Under the pieces are notes generated by a model. It had not been told where the DNA came from. It saw nothing but the letters and a program-made list of their open reading frames with translations, and ran no database searches. The translations under genes and the position numbers were made by a program. Positions 9,559-18,159 of a stretch of 64,000 nt of DNA are shown here, in pieces. The first letter of the stretch is position 1. Each line of letters begins with the position of its first letter. Origin of the DNA: Streptomyces changanensis. GTDB taxonomy: Bacteria; Actinomycetota; Actinomycetes; Streptomycetales; Streptomycetaceae. The stretch covers positions 1,364,001-1,428,000 of the forward strand of contig NZ_CP102332.1 of assembly GCF_024600715.1 (NCBI RefSeq). Reading direction: 5' to 3'.

Positions 9559-10136
9559 CGACGAGCGCCGACCCCCGCCCCGCCACGTACGAGCAGGCCG
9601 TCGACGGCTTCGGCACGGTACGGATCGTGCCCCTGGACCCCGACCGCGACGCCCCGCTGGTCCACGCCTGGGTGAGCGAGGACCGGGCCCGGTTCTGGGG
9701 CATGCGGGAGATCGACGTGGCGGAGGTGCGGGACGTCTACGCGCACCTCGACTCGCTCACGACGCACCACGCGTTCCTGGTGTACCGGGACGGGGCGCCG
9801 GTCGCGCTGTTCCAGACGTACGAGCCGGAGGCCGACCGGGTCAGCGAGTGCTACGAGGTCCAGCCGGGCGACATCGGCGTCCACCTGCTGCTGGCGCCCA
9901 CCGACACACCCGAACGCGGCTTCTCCCGGCACCTGCTGGGCGTGCTGACGGACTTCGCGCTGCGCGGGGGCCGCACGCGGATCGTCGCCGAGCCGGACGC
10001 GGCGAACGACAAGGCCGTCGCGCTGCTGGTCCGCGGCGGTTTCGAGCTCGGCCCCGAGGTGGTCCTCCCGGAGATCGTGCTCCCGGAGGTCCACCTCGTG
10101 GAGAAGCGGGCCCGGCTGGCGTTCCTCACCCGCTGA
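9555..10136 (+). CDS. GNAT acetyltransferase, siderophore-type (IucB/AlcB-like)
   Basis: A 193-residue N-acyltransferase. The layout (FGTVRIVPLDPDRDAPLVHAW, then WGM, then IGVHLLLAPTDTPERGFSRHLL and EPDAANDKAVALLVRGGFEL) fits the Acetyltransf_8 group that acylates hydroxamate siderophore precursors (IucB, RhbD, AlcB). ATG at 9555 overlaps the acylase stop by 4 bp, so both are on one iron-regulated message. No siderophore synthetase or NRPS lies nearby, so the acceptor is unknown. It could serve an unlinked desferrioxamine pathway or modify an imported siderophore. Confidence 0.8.
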   Translation: MTTSADPRPATYEQAVDGFGTVRIVPLDPDRDAPLVHAWVSEDRARFWGMREIDVAEVRDVYAHLDSLTTHHAFLVYRDGAPVALFQTYEPEADRVSECYEVQPGDIGVHLLLAPTDTPERGFSRHLLGVLTDFALRGGRTRIVAEPDAANDKAVALLVRGGFELGPEVVLPEIVLPEVHLVEKRARLAFLTR

Positions 10137-10149
10137 CCGCCGCCCGACG

Positions 10150-11235
10150 TCAACCCACGACGCGGCCGTCGAGGACGATCCGGCGGGGCGCCGCCAGCGT
10201 CCGGACGTCGGTGCGCGGGTCCGCGTCGTAGACGACGAGGTCCGCCGGGGCGCCCTCCTCCAGGCCGGGGCGCCCCAGCCAGGCGCGGGCGCCCCAGGTC
10301 GTCGCCGACAGCGCGTCGAGCGGCGGTATGCCGGCGGTGACCAGCTCGGCGACCTCGGCCGCCACCAGCCCGTGCGCCAGCGAGCCGCCCGCGTCGGTGC
10401 CGACGAACACGGGGATGCCGGCGTCGTACGCGGCGCGGACCGTGTCGTACCGGCGCGCGTGCAGCCTGCGCATGTGGTCCGCCCAGCGCGGGAACTTGCC
10501 CTCTCCCCCGGCGGCCAGCCGGGGGAACGTCGCGATGTTGACGAGCGTCGGCACGATCGCGACGCCGCGCTCGGCGAAGAGCGGGATCGTCTCCTCGGTC
10601 AGGCCCGTGGCGTGCTCCACGCAGTCGATGCCCGCCTCCACCAGGTCGCGCAGCGACTCCTCGGCGAAGCAGTGCGCGGTCACGCGGGCGCCCAGCCGGT
10701 GGGCCTCGGCGATCGCCGCCTCGACCTCGGCGCGCGGCCAGCAGGCGGTGAGGTCGCCGGCGTCGCGGTCGATCCAGTCGCCGACGAGCTTCACCCAGCC
10801 GTCGCCGCGGCGCGCCTCGCGGGCGACGTAGGCGACGAGGTCGGCGGGCTCGATCTCGTGCGCGTAGTTGCGGATGTAGCGCTTGGTGCGGGCGATGTGG
10901 CGGCCCGCGCGGATGATCTTCGGCAGGTCGCCGCGGTCGTCGATCCACCGGGTGTCGGCGGCCGAACCGGCGTCACGGATGAGGAGCGTGCCCGCGTCCC
11001 GGTCGGTGAGGGCCTGCCGCTCGCTGGTCGCCGCGTCGACGGGCCCGTGGGCGTCGAGACCGACGTGGCAGTGCGCGTCGACCAGACCGGGCAGCGCCCA
11101 GCCGGTCACCGTGCGGACGTCCCGCGCGCCGGCCGGCCGGTCGTAGGTCACCCGCCCGTCGACCACCCACAGTTCGTCGCGTACGTCCTCGGGGCCGGCC
11201 AGCACCCGCCCCGTCACATGCAGCACCAGGCTCAT
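10150..11235 (-). CDS. Metal-dependent amidohydrolase (imidazolonepropionase/prolidase-like)
   Basis: A 361-residue cytoplasmic amidohydrolase. The metal motif DAHCHVG follows the usual GWALPGLV lead-in. Further ligands are visible in RVTAHCFAEESL, DCVEHATGL and VFVGTDAGGSLAHG, and the C-terminal beta-sandwich strand returns as GAPADLVVYDADPRTD. This is the profile of the Xaa-Pro dipeptidase/imidazolonepropionase-like subgroup. The substrate cannot be deduced. ATG at 11235 was preferred to a TTG at 11259 because homologues start at the first beta strand (SLVLHVTGRVL). It converges on the siderophore-type acetyltransferase with only 13 bp between stops. Confidence 0.82.
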   Translation of the reverse strand: MSLVLHVTGRVLAGPEDVRDELWVVDGRVTYDRPAGARDVRTVTGWALPGLVDAHCHVGLDAHGPVDAATSERQALTDRDAGTLLIRDAGSAADTRWIDDRGDLPKIIRAGRHIARTKRYIRNYAHEIEPADLVAYVAREARRGDGWVKLVGDWIDRDAGDLTACWPRAEVEAAIAEAHRLGARVTAHCFAEESLRDLVEAGIDCVEHATGLTEETIPLFAERGVAIVPTLVNIATFPRLAAGGEGKFPRWADHMRRLHARRYDTVRAAYDAGIPVFVGTDAGGSLAHGLVAAEVAELVTAGIPPLDALSATTWGARAWLGRPGLEEGAPADLVVYDADPRTDVRTLAAPRRIVLDGRVVG

Positions 11236-11303
11236 GCCCAGCACTCTACGAGGGCGCAAGTACCCTCGGCGAAGCAGTCCGTACGTGAAGGAAAGAGAGC
11301 CCC

Positions 11304-12431
11304 GTGACGCACCCCCTCCTCGATCTGGCCCCGTTGACCGCCGACCGTTTCGCGGCCATCGAGCGGCGCGTGGCCGCGCTGCTCGGCACCGGGCACGACG
11401 TGGTCGTCACGCAGGGCGAGGCGCTGCTGCCGCTGGAGGGGGGCATCCGCAGCGGCGCGCGACCCGGTTCGACCGCGCTCAACGTGATCACCGGTCCGTA
11501 CGGGCAGACCTTCGGCGACTGGCTGCGCGACTGCGGCGCGACGGTGGTGGACCTGGAGGTGCCCTTCCACACGGCGGCCACCGCCGAGCAGGTCGCCGGG
11601 GCGCTGGAGCGGCACCCGGAGATCGACTTCGTGTCGCTGGTGCACGCGGAAGCCGCGACCGGCAACACCAACCCGGTCGCGGAGATCGGCGAGGTGGTCC
11701 GGGCGCACGGCGCGCTGTTCTACCTGGACGCGGTGGCCTCGATCGGCGCGGAGCCGGTGCTGCCGGACGCGTGGGGCGTCGACCTGTGCATCATCGGCGC
11801 GCAGAAGGCGATGGGCGGCCCGGCGGGTGTCTCCGCCGTCTCGGTCAGCCCGCGCGCGTGGGAGCGGTTCGCGGCGAACCCGGCCGCGCCGCGCCGCTCG
11901 TACCTCTCCCTCCTGGACTGGAAGGAGCGCTGGATCGACGGCGGCCGCAGGGCGCTGCTCCACGCGCCCGCGCAGCTGGAGATGCTGGCGCTGGAGGCGT
12001 GCCTGGACCGTATCGACGCGGAGGGACTGGACGCGCTCACCGCGCGGCACGCGTCGGCCGCGGCGGCCACCCGCGCGGGCGTGCTCGCGCTGGGGGGCGG
12101 CCTGGAGCCGTACGTGCACGAGGCGCGGGAGGCCGCCCCCGTCGCGACGACGCTGCGCACCCCGGCCGGGGTGGACGCCTCCCTGCTGGTGGCCGCCGCG
12201 CTGGAGGCGGCGCCCGCCTCCGGCCCCGGCGGTGCGGCCCCGGCGCTGCCCCTGGCGGCGGGCGGCGGGGCGCTGGCCGCGGAGATGGTCCGGGTGAACC
12301 ACTACGGGCCCGCCGCCACCCCGGGCACCGTGCGGGCGTGCCTGACGGCCCTGGGCGCCGCCCTGGCCGCGACGGGCCGGGAGGTCGACACGGACGCGGC
12401 GCTGCGGGCGGCGGCGGAGGCGTGGCGGTAG
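11304..12431 (+). CDS. Class V aminotransferase (alanine/serine-glyoxylate type)
   Basis: A 375-residue PLP-dependent class V aminotransferase. The PLP lysine lies in IIGAQKAMGGPAGVS, the cofactor Asp in LFYLDAVASIGAEP, and the substrate loop in HAEAATGNTNP. This resembles alanine-glyoxylate or serine-pyruvate aminotransferases, but substrate choice is not readable. GTG at 11304 follows GAAGGAAAGAGA. The gene diverges from the amidohydrolase with a 68-bp gap, and the two may share a promoter region. It converges with the LysR gene. Confidence 0.83.
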   Translation: MTHPLLDLAPLTADRFAAIERRVAALLGTGHDVVVTQGEALLPLEGGIRSGARPGSTALNVITGPYGQTFGDWLRDCGATVVDLEVPFHTAATAEQVAGALERHPEIDFVSLVHAEAATGNTNPVAEIGEVVRAHGALFYLDAVASIGAEPVLPDAWGVDLCIIGAQKAMGGPAGVSAVSVSPRAWERFAANPAAPRRSYLSLLDWKERWIDGGRRALLHAPAQLEMLALEACLDRIDAEGLDALTARHASAAAATRAGVLALGGGLEPYVHEAREAAPVATTLRTPAGVDASLLVAAALEAAPASGPGGAAPALPLAAGGGALAAEMVRVNHYGPAATPGTVRACLTALGAALAATGREVDTDAALRAAAEAWR

Positions 12432-12456
12432 GGACGGCTCGTCCGCCGGGGGCGTG

Positions 12457-13965
12457 TCAGGGCGGCGGGTCAGGGCAGGCCGCGTCAGGGCAGGACCGGC
12501 CTGGCGCGTCGGCCGGGACCGGGGCGTGTACCGGGAGCCCGCCCCGAGCCGGGACCGGGGCCTGAACCGGGACCGGGGCCTGAACCGGGGCCGGGATTTG
12601 CGCCGGGACCGGGGCCTGCGCCACGACCGGGCCCTGCGCCGGGACCGGCATGTCGGCCGGGGCCTGTGCCGAAGCCGGGACCGGGACCGGGACCTGCGCC
12701 GGGACCGGGGCTTGAGCCGCGGCCGGCATGTCGGCCGGGACGTGCGTCGAAGCCGGGACCGGGCCCTGCGTCGCGGCTCCGCCCGGCGCCGGGACCGGCA
12801 TGCCGGTCGGAGCAGGTCCCTGTGGGGGCGGGGCGTGTGTCGCGCCCGGGGTTCCGGTCCGCGCGGTGGCGTCGCGCCGGTCACCGGACGCCCGGAGCGC
12901 GGGTGCGGGGGCCGCGACCGGGGTGCCGCACGGCGGCCGTGACACGCCGGCGGCCCCGGCGGCCGGGGCCGCGGACCGGGCCGGGGCAGCCCGTACCGTC
13001 GCCGGAAGGGGTGCCGGCCGGGGTGCCGTACGCGGAGCCGGCCGGGGCGGTGCCGCCAGGGGGGTCGGCACGGACACCGGCCGCGGCGCGGGCGGCGGGT
13101 CGGTGGTGCCGGTGAGCGCCTCCAGCAGGGCCTGTACCGCCGGAACGAGACCGCCCGCCCGTACGGCGAGCGAGACCGGGACCCGGGGCGCGCGCAGGGC
13201 GCGGAAGGCCAGCCGGCGGTCGCGAGGCAGGGGCCCCACCGGGTGGAAGACCGTCCAGGACGGTTCCGCGGCGCCCGCCAGGTCGTCGAGGGTGGCCCGC
13301 AGGGTGGTGAAGGGGGGGCCGGGCGTCCAGTGCGGGAGGGCACCCGTGACCAGGTCGTGGAAGGCCGGATTCACCGCGCGGGGCGCCAGTCGCAGCGGGA
13401 GGCGCGCCAGCTGCTCCGGATGGAGCTCGTCCGCCGCGGCGAGCGGGTGCCCCGCGGGCAGGGCGACGAGCAGCGGTTCGGTCCACACCGGGTACAGCAC
13501 CATCCCGTCGACGCGGCGCACGGCCCGCACCAGCGCGGCGTCGAACGTCCCGGAGCGGACCGCGGCGAGGCGCGCGTCCTGCGGGGCGCGCTCCTGCCGC
13601 ACCCGCAGCCGGGGGCGCCGTTCGGCGAGGACGCCGAGGGCCCGGTACACGCGGTCGGAGAAGGCGCGGCTGGTGCCGAGGCGCACCAGGCCGTCCGTCC
13701 CGCCGGCGATGCCGGCCGCCGTCTCCCGCACGCGTCCCGCCGCGGCGAGCGCGGCCCGTGCCTCGGGCAGCAGGCGTTCGCCCGCGGCGGTGAGCCGTAC
13801 GTGCCCGGGGGCCGCCGGTTCGAAGAGCCGCAGCCCCAGGTCGCCCTCCAGCGCGCCGATCCGCCCGGCCACCGCCTCCGCGGTGGTGCGCAGCCGTTCG
13901 GCGGCGCGACCGAGGCCGTGCTCTTCGGCGACGGCCACGAAGTACTCCAGCTGACGCAGTTCCAC
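12457..13965 (-). CDS. LysR-family regulator with long APVPAQ-type repeat tail
   Basis: 502 residues. The first 60 are a clear LysR winged helix (VELRQLEYFVAVAEEHGLGRAAERL and so on to LFEP). A substrate-binding domain follows to about residue 300. Typical LysR proteins end there. This one continues for about 200 residues made almost only of Pro, Ala, Val, Gln, Thr and Gly, with hexapeptide repeats like APVPAQ at about 392-478. GTG at 13965 gives the canonical LysR N-terminus; an in-frame GTG four codons upstream is possible. It is transcribed away from ectA. Its target is unknown. The tail could be a real intrinsically disordered arm or the result of a repeat-driven extension past an older stop. 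Confidence 0.78.
   Translation of the reverse strand: MELRQLEYFVAVAEEHGLGRAAERLRTTAEAVAGRIGALEGDLGLRLFEPAAPGHVRLTAAGERLLPEARAALAAAGRVRETAAGIAGGTDGLVRLGTSRAFSDRVYRALGVLAERRPRLRVRQERAPQDARLAAVRSGTFDAALVRAVRRVDGMVLYPVWTEPLLVALPAGHPLAAADELHPEQLARLPLRLAPRAVNPAFHDLVTGALPHWTPGPPFTTLRATLDDLAGAAEPSWTVFHPVGPLPRDRRLAFRALRAPRVPVSLAVRAGGLVPAVQALLEALTGTTDPPPAPRPVSVPTPLAAPPRPAPRTAPRPAPLPATVRAAPARSAAPAAGAAGVSRPPCGTPVAAPAPALRASGDRRDATARTGTPGATHAPPPQGPAPTGMPVPAPGGAATQGPVPASTHVPADMPAAAQAPVPAQVPVPVPASAQAPADMPVPAQGPVVAQAPVPAQIPAPVQAPVPVQAPVPARGGLPVHAPVPADAPGRSCPDAACPDPPP
12530..12790. repeat. Minisatellite of 15-18 bp CCGGGACCGGGGCCTG-type units
   Basis: On the + strand, degenerate direct repeats of about 18 bp (CCGGGACCGGGGCCTG with variants) run through this stretch. 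On the - strand they encode the Pro/Ala/Val hexapeptides of the LysR tail. Such tracts are prone to slippage. Confidence 0.75.
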
Positions 13966-14516
13966 CGCCGCGCCCACCCGCCCCTCACTGATCGCTGCCC
14001 TGCCGTCCGGTCCGGTCAACGACCGGGCGGGGACGGTCTCTTCCCCATGTGTACGGGCGGACGGCGTCGATGTGCGAACACGACGCGCGGGAGGGTCGCG
14101 GAACCGGACGCGGGGGCCCGGCGCCGGGCGGGACGCGTCCGGCGGCACCGGCGCCCCCCAACGCGCGCCCCTATTGCTGCGGACGAAGAATTCGGCACTT
14201 ATTTCCGACGTACTTCGGCTGTTTTCACCGAGGTATTCGGGTGGGCAGCTCCCCACTTTCTGCTGCCCACATCCGATGATGCCAAACGCCAAGATTCGCG
14301 CACGCTCCTGTGAACGAATCATGGAGGCCCGACGGGCGTTTCGAGGTGTGATCGATTCCACATCCGCAGCATTATGACCCAATTTATCCCGGCAAATCGG
14401 CCACAACCACAGGCGCCGCCGGATCGTCCCGTGTACGCGCGATAACACAGATGCGCCAGCCACCCAACACCTTCCGGCCATGCAATCCGAAGAATTGCTG
14501 GGTAAGTTCCATCCGC
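13966..14516. promoter_or_regulatory. 551-bp divergent regulatory region upstream of ectA
   Basis: No convincing gene is present between the LysR and ectA starts. From about 14160 the DNA is clearly more AT-rich than anywhere else in the window (for example GCATTATGACCCAATTTATCCC near 14369-14390), as expected of a regulated promoter region. It holds an inverted repeat at 14241-14270. I could not place a confident -35/-10 pair. Confidence 0.6.
14241..14270. promoter_or_regulatory. 9-bp inverted repeat upstream of ectA
   Basis: GTGGGCAGC (14241-14249) and GCTGCCCAC (14262-14270) are perfect complements separated by 12 bases. It lies 247 bp before the ectA start. It could be an operator or an RNA hairpin. 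Confidence 0.45.
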
Positions 14517-15044
14517 ATGACCGCCGCACCAACAGACCTCGTACCTGCCCGATCCGAATTCATCGACAGCCCACGAGTGGAGGACGGCGCCGCACTGTGG
14601 CGCATCGCCCGCGACTCCGAGGTGCTGGACCTGAACTCCTCGTACAGCTACCTGCTGTGGTGCCGGGACTTCGCGGCCACGTCCGTCGTCGCGCGCGGCG
14701 CGGACGGCGAACCGGTCGCCTTCGTGACCGGCTACGTCCGCCCCGACCGGCCCGGGACGCTCGTCGTCTGGCAGGTCGCCGTCGACCACGGCCACCGCGG
14801 CCGGGGCCTGGCGGGCACGCTGCTGGACGCCCTCGTGGCGCGGCTGGCCGACCGCGGGATCCACACCGTGGAGACGACCGTCACGCCCGACAACACGGCG
14901 TCCGACCGGCTCTTCACCTCGTTCGCCGAGCGCCGGGGCGCCTCGCTGGAGCGGGAGGTCCTCTTCGACGGGGAGCTGTTCCCGGAGGGCGGCCACGAGC
15001 CCGAGGTGCTCTACCGCATCCGGCCGGTCGCCGCGGCGGGCTGA
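14517..15044 (+). CDS. ectA: L-2,4-diaminobutyrate acetyltransferase (EctA)
   Basis: First enzyme specific to ectoine synthesis: it acetylates the gamma-amino group of L-2,4-diaminobutyrate using acetyl-CoA. The 175 residues form a GNAT domain with the acetyl-CoA loop VAVDHGHRGRGLAGTLLDAL and the EctA signature VLDLNSSYSYLLWCRDF and FTSFAERRGA. ATG at 14517 was chosen because the conserved domain starts soon after; the ribosome site is weak. It heads the ectABCD cluster, 64 bp before ectB. Ectoine is a compatible solute, so osmotic or heat control is expected. Confidence 0.94.
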   Translation: MTAAPTDLVPARSEFIDSPRVEDGAALWRIARDSEVLDLNSSYSYLLWCRDFAATSVVARGADGEPVAFVTGYVRPDRPGTLVVWQVAVDHGHRGRGLAGTLLDALVARLADRGIHTVETTVTPDNTASDRLFTSFAERRGASLEREVLFDGELFPEGGHEPEVLYRIRPVAAAG

Positions 15045-15108
15045 CCGCCGCCGCCCCCGCCCCCGCTCCCCCGCCCACGCCCCGCGACCCCCGCAGGAGG
15101 GACCAGCT

Positions 15109-16434
15109 GTGACCATCACCCCGTCCGCCCGACCGACCGCCACCCCGAGCCCCGCCCCGACCGCCTACGACGGCGGCGCGTCCCCGATGGCCGCGTTCGA
15201 GAACCTGGAGTCGGAGGTGCGCAGCTACTGCCGCGGCTGGCCGACCGTGTTCGACCACGCGCGGGGCGCCCGCCTCACCGACGAGGACGGCCGCTCGTAC
15301 CTGGACTTCTTCGCCGGCGCGGGCTCCCTCAACTACGGCCACAACAACCCCGTGCTGAAACGAGCGCTGATCGACTACCTGGAGCGGGACGGCGTCACGC
15401 ACGGGCTGGACATGGCGACCACCGCCAAGCGCGCCTTCCTGGAGACGTTCCACGACCTCGTCCTGCGCCCCCGGGACCTGCCGTACAAGGTGATGTTCCC
15501 CGGCCCGACCGGCACCAACGCCGTGGAGTCGGCGCTGAAGCTGGCCCGGAAGGTGAAGGGCCGCGAGTCCATCGTGTCGTTCACCAACGCCTTCCACGGC
15601 ATGTCGCTCGGCTCGCTCGCCGTCACCGGCAACGCCTTCAAGCGGGCCGGCGCCGGCGTCCCGCTGGTCCACGGCACGCCGATGCCGTTCGACAACTACC
15701 TCGACGGCCGGGTCCCGGACTTCCTGTGGTTCGAGCGGCTGCTGCAGGACAGCGGCTCGGGGCTCAACCAGCCGGCCGCCGTCATCGTCGAGACCGTGCA
15801 GGGCGAGGGCGGCATCAACGTCGCGCGGCCCGAGTGGCTGCGCGCGCTGCGGGAGCTGTGCGACCGCCGCGACATGCTGCTGATCGTCGACGACATCCAG
15901 ATGGGTTGCGGCCGCACCGGCGGGTTCTTCTCCTTCGAGGAGGCCGGCATCACCCCGGACATCGTCACCCTGTCGAAGTCCATCAGCGGCTACGGACTGC
16001 CCATGTCGCTCTGCCTGTTCCGGCCGGAGCTGGACGTGTGGGGACCCGGCGAGCACAACGGCACCTTCCGCGGCAACAACCCGGCCTTCGTCACCGCGAC
16101 GGCGGCCCTCCGCGCGTACTGGGCCGACGGCGGCACGCAGCGGCAGACCCTCGCCCGGGGCGAGCAGGTGGAGCAGGCGCTGCTGACCATCTGCGACGAG
16201 AACTCCGCGGACGGCGCCCACTACCGGGGCCGCGGCCTGGTCTGGGGCCTGGAGTTCGCCGACAAGGAGCGCGCGACGCGGATCTGCCGGCGCGCCTTCG
16301 AGCTCGGCCTGCTGCTGGAGACGTCCGGCCCCGAGAGCGAGGTCGTGAAGCTGCTCCCGCCGCTGACGGTCACGCCCGAGGAACTGGACGAGGGGCTGAC
16401 CACGCTGGCGCGTGCCGTCCGCGAGACCGCCTGA
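15109..16434 (+). CDS. ectB: Diaminobutyrate-2-oxoglutarate aminotransferase (EctB)
   Basis: Class III PLP aminotransferase of 441 residues that makes L-2,4-diaminobutyrate from aspartate semialdehyde and glutamate. The PLP lysine is Lys290 in [13 protein letters not shown], with the partner Asp in [14 protein letters not shown] and the phosphate-binding [15 protein letters not shown]. These match EctB closely. An N-terminal stretch of about 25 Thr/Pro/Ala-rich residues precedes the core and looks lineage-specific. GTG at 15109 follows GGAGGGA. It forms one operon with ectA, ectC and ectD. Confidence 0.95.
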   Translation: MTITPSARPTATPSPAPTAYDGGASPMAAFENLESEVRSYCRGWPTVFDHARGARLTDEDGRSYLDFFAGAGSLNYGHNNPVLKRALIDYLERDGVTHGLDMATTAKRAFLETFHDLVLRPRDLPYKVMFPGPTGTNAVESALKLARKVKGRESIVSFTNAFHGMSLGSLAVTGNAFKRAGAGVPLVHGTPMPFDNYLDGRVPDFLWFERLLQDSGSGLNQPAAVIVETVQGEGGINVARPEWLRALRELCDRRDMLLIVDDIQMGCGRTGGFFSFEEAGITPDIVTLSKSISGYGLPMSLCLFRPELDVWGPGEHNGTFRGNNPAFVTATAALRAYWADGGTQRQTLARGEQVEQALLTICDENSADGAHYRGRGLVWGLEFADKERATRICRRAFELGLLLETSGPESEVVKLLPPLTVTPEELDEGLTTLARAVRETA

Positions 16435-16565
16435 CCCCGGAAGTCCGCAACCGCGGGACCGCACGGGAACCCCGGCGCCCCGAGCGCGCCGGGCCCCGGG
16501 AGCCGCGAAGGCCCCGGCCCCCGCGGTCCCGCCCCGTACGCCGTACGAAAGGAAGTAGCACCACC

Positions 16566-16964
16566 GTGATCGTCCGATCGTTGAAGGACATCGAGAACAC
16601 CGAGCGCCACGTGCGGGCGGCCTCCGGCACCTGGGAGTCCAAGCGCATCGTGCTCGCCAAGGAGAAGGTCGGCTTCTCGCTCCACGAGACCGTGCTGTAC
16701 GCCGGGACCGAGACGTCCATGTGGTACGCGAACCACATCGAGGCCGTGCTGTGCGTCGAGGGCGAGGCGGAGCTGACCGACGACGAGACGGGCGAGACCC
16801 ACTGGATCGAGCCCGGCACGATGTACCTGCTCGACGGCCACGAGCGGCACACCCTGCGTCCGAAGACCGACTTCCGGTGCGTGTGCGTGTTCAACCCGCC
16901 GGTCACCGGGCGGGAGGACCACGACGAGAACGGTGTGTACCCGCTGCTCACGGAGGAGGGCTGA
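16566..16964 (+). CDS. ectC: L-ectoine synthase (EctC)
   Basis: Closes N-gamma-acetyl-diaminobutyrate to ectoine. The 132 residues form a small cupin with the EctC signature ([49 protein letters not shown]). Metal-binding Glu and His residues are in NHIEAV and DGHERH. Length is exactly typical. GTG at 16566 follows GAAAGGAAG. It lies 131 bp after ectB and 3 bp before ectD. Confidence 0.95.
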   Translation: MIVRSLKDIENTERHVRAASGTWESKRIVLAKEKVGFSLHETVLYAGTETSMWYANHIEAVLCVEGEAELTDDETGETHWIEPGTMYLLDGHERHTLRPKTDFRCVCVFNPPVTGREDHDENGVYPLLTEEG

Positions 16965-16967
16965 ACC

Positions 16968-17885
16968 ATGACCACGACCACCCCGAACCCCACCGCCGCC
17001 ACCACCGTCCCGTCCGCCGCCGCGGGCGTACCGGACCTGTACCCGACCCGGGGCGCGACCGAGGTGGTCACCCCCCGGCAGGACCCGGTGGTCTGGGGGC
17101 CACTGACGCCCGAACTGGAGTCGTTCGAGCGTGACGGCTTCCTCGCGGTCGACCGGCTGCTCACCCCGGACGAGGTCGCCACGTACCGCGCCGAGCTCGA
17201 CCGGCTCGTCACCGACCCGGCGGTCCGCGCCGACGAGCGCTCGATCATCGAGCCGAAGTCCCAGGACGTGCGGTCGGTCTTCGAGGTGCACCGGATCAGC
17301 GACGTGTTCGCGCGGCTGGTCAGCGACGAGCGGGTGGTGGGCCGGGCCCGCGAGATCCTCGGCTCGGACGTGTACGTCCACCAGTCGCGCGTCAACGTGA
17401 AGCCGGGCTTCGGCGCCTCGGGCTTCTACTGGCACTCGGACTTCGAGACCTGGCACGCGGAGGACGGGCTGCCGCGGATGCGGACGGTCTCCGTGTCGAT
17501 CGCGCTGACCGAGAACCGCGACACCAACGGCGCCCTGATGATCATGCCGGGCTCGCACCGGACGTTCCTGGGCTGCGCGGGCGAGACGCCGAAGGACAAC
17601 TACAAGAAGTCGCTGCAGATGCAGGACGCCGGCACCCCGTCGGACGAGGCGCTGACGCGGTTCGCGGACGCGCACGGCATCCGGCTGTTCACCGGCGAGG
17701 CCGGCTCGGCGACGTGGTTCGACTGCAACGCGATGCACGGCTCGGGCGACAACATCACGCCCTATCCGCGCAGCAACGTCTTCATCGTCTTCAACAGCGT
17801 CGAGAACACGGCCGTGGAACCCTTCGCGGCGCCCGTCCGCCGGCCGGAGTTCATCGGGGCGAGGGACTTCACGCCGGTCCGCTGA
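16968..17885 (+). CDS. ectD: Ectoine 5-hydroxylase (EctD)
   Basis: Fe(II)/2-oxoglutarate dioxygenase of 305 residues that hydroxylates ectoine to 5-hydroxyectoine. The iron triad is visible: His156 and Asp158 in FYWHSDFETWH and His257 in CNAMHGSGDN. Arg268 (PYPRSNVFIV) should bind 2-oxoglutarate. The EctD signature FYWHSDFETWHAEDGLPRMR is complete. ATG at 16968 is 3 bp after ectC, so the two are translationally linked. A strong hairpin ends the operon. Its presence means both ectoine and 5-hydroxyectoine can be made. Confidence 0.96.
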   Translation: MTTTTPNPTAATTVPSAAAGVPDLYPTRGATEVVTPRQDPVVWGPLTPELESFERDGFLAVDRLLTPDEVATYRAELDRLVTDPAVRADERSIIEPKSQDVRSVFEVHRISDVFARLVSDERVVGRAREILGSDVYVHQSRVNVKPGFGASGFYWHSDFETWHAEDGLPRMRTVSVSIALTENRDTNGALMIMPGSHRTFLGCAGETPKDNYKKSLQMQDAGTPSDEALTRFADAHGIRLFTGEAGSATWFDCNAMHGSGDNITPYPRSNVFIVFNSVENTAVEPFAAPVRRPEFIGARDFTPVR

Positions 17886-17937
17886 CCCGCCGCGGCCGCC
17901 GGCCGCCGACGCCGGCCGCCGAGACGACGAACGGGTC

Positions 17938-17981
17938 GTCAGGGCCCGCCTCCCGCACGTGCCGGGGAGGCGGGCCCTGAC
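17938..17981. terminator. 17-bp hairpin terminator of ectABCD
   Basis: Perfect arms GTCAGGGCCCGCCTCCC (17938-17954) and its complement (17965-17981) with a 10-base loop, starting 52 bp after the ectD stop. It may also stop leftward transcripts. Confidence 0.9.
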
Positions 17982-18159
17982 GCGTGCGGGGGCGGGTCCG
18001 GCCGGGTACCGCGCCGGGACCCCGGGTACGGGGCAGGACCGGCCGGGTACGGGGCAGCCGGCCGCATACCGCGCTGGGACCGGTCGTCCACGGTCCCCGG
18101 GCAGCGGGTCCCCGCCGTGCGGGACGCCGGGTCCGGCCGTGCGGGCCCGGCGCGGCGGG
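17982..18159. repeat. GC-rich gap with repeated CCGGCCGGGTACGGGGCA units
   Basis: Between the ect terminator and the ene-reductase stop, variants of CCGGCCGGGTAC(G/C)G are repeated about four times. No gene seen. Confidence 0.5.

Noticed and set aside
12530..12790. Repeats reminiscent of a CRISPR array
   Set aside because: The units are degenerate, contiguous and keep a reading frame; no unique spacers of constant length and no cas genes were seen.
14072..14377. Short open frame in the ectA leader
   Set aside because: It has Arg/Gly-rich content, no ribosome site and no conservation clue, and its second half crosses the AT-rich promoter region.
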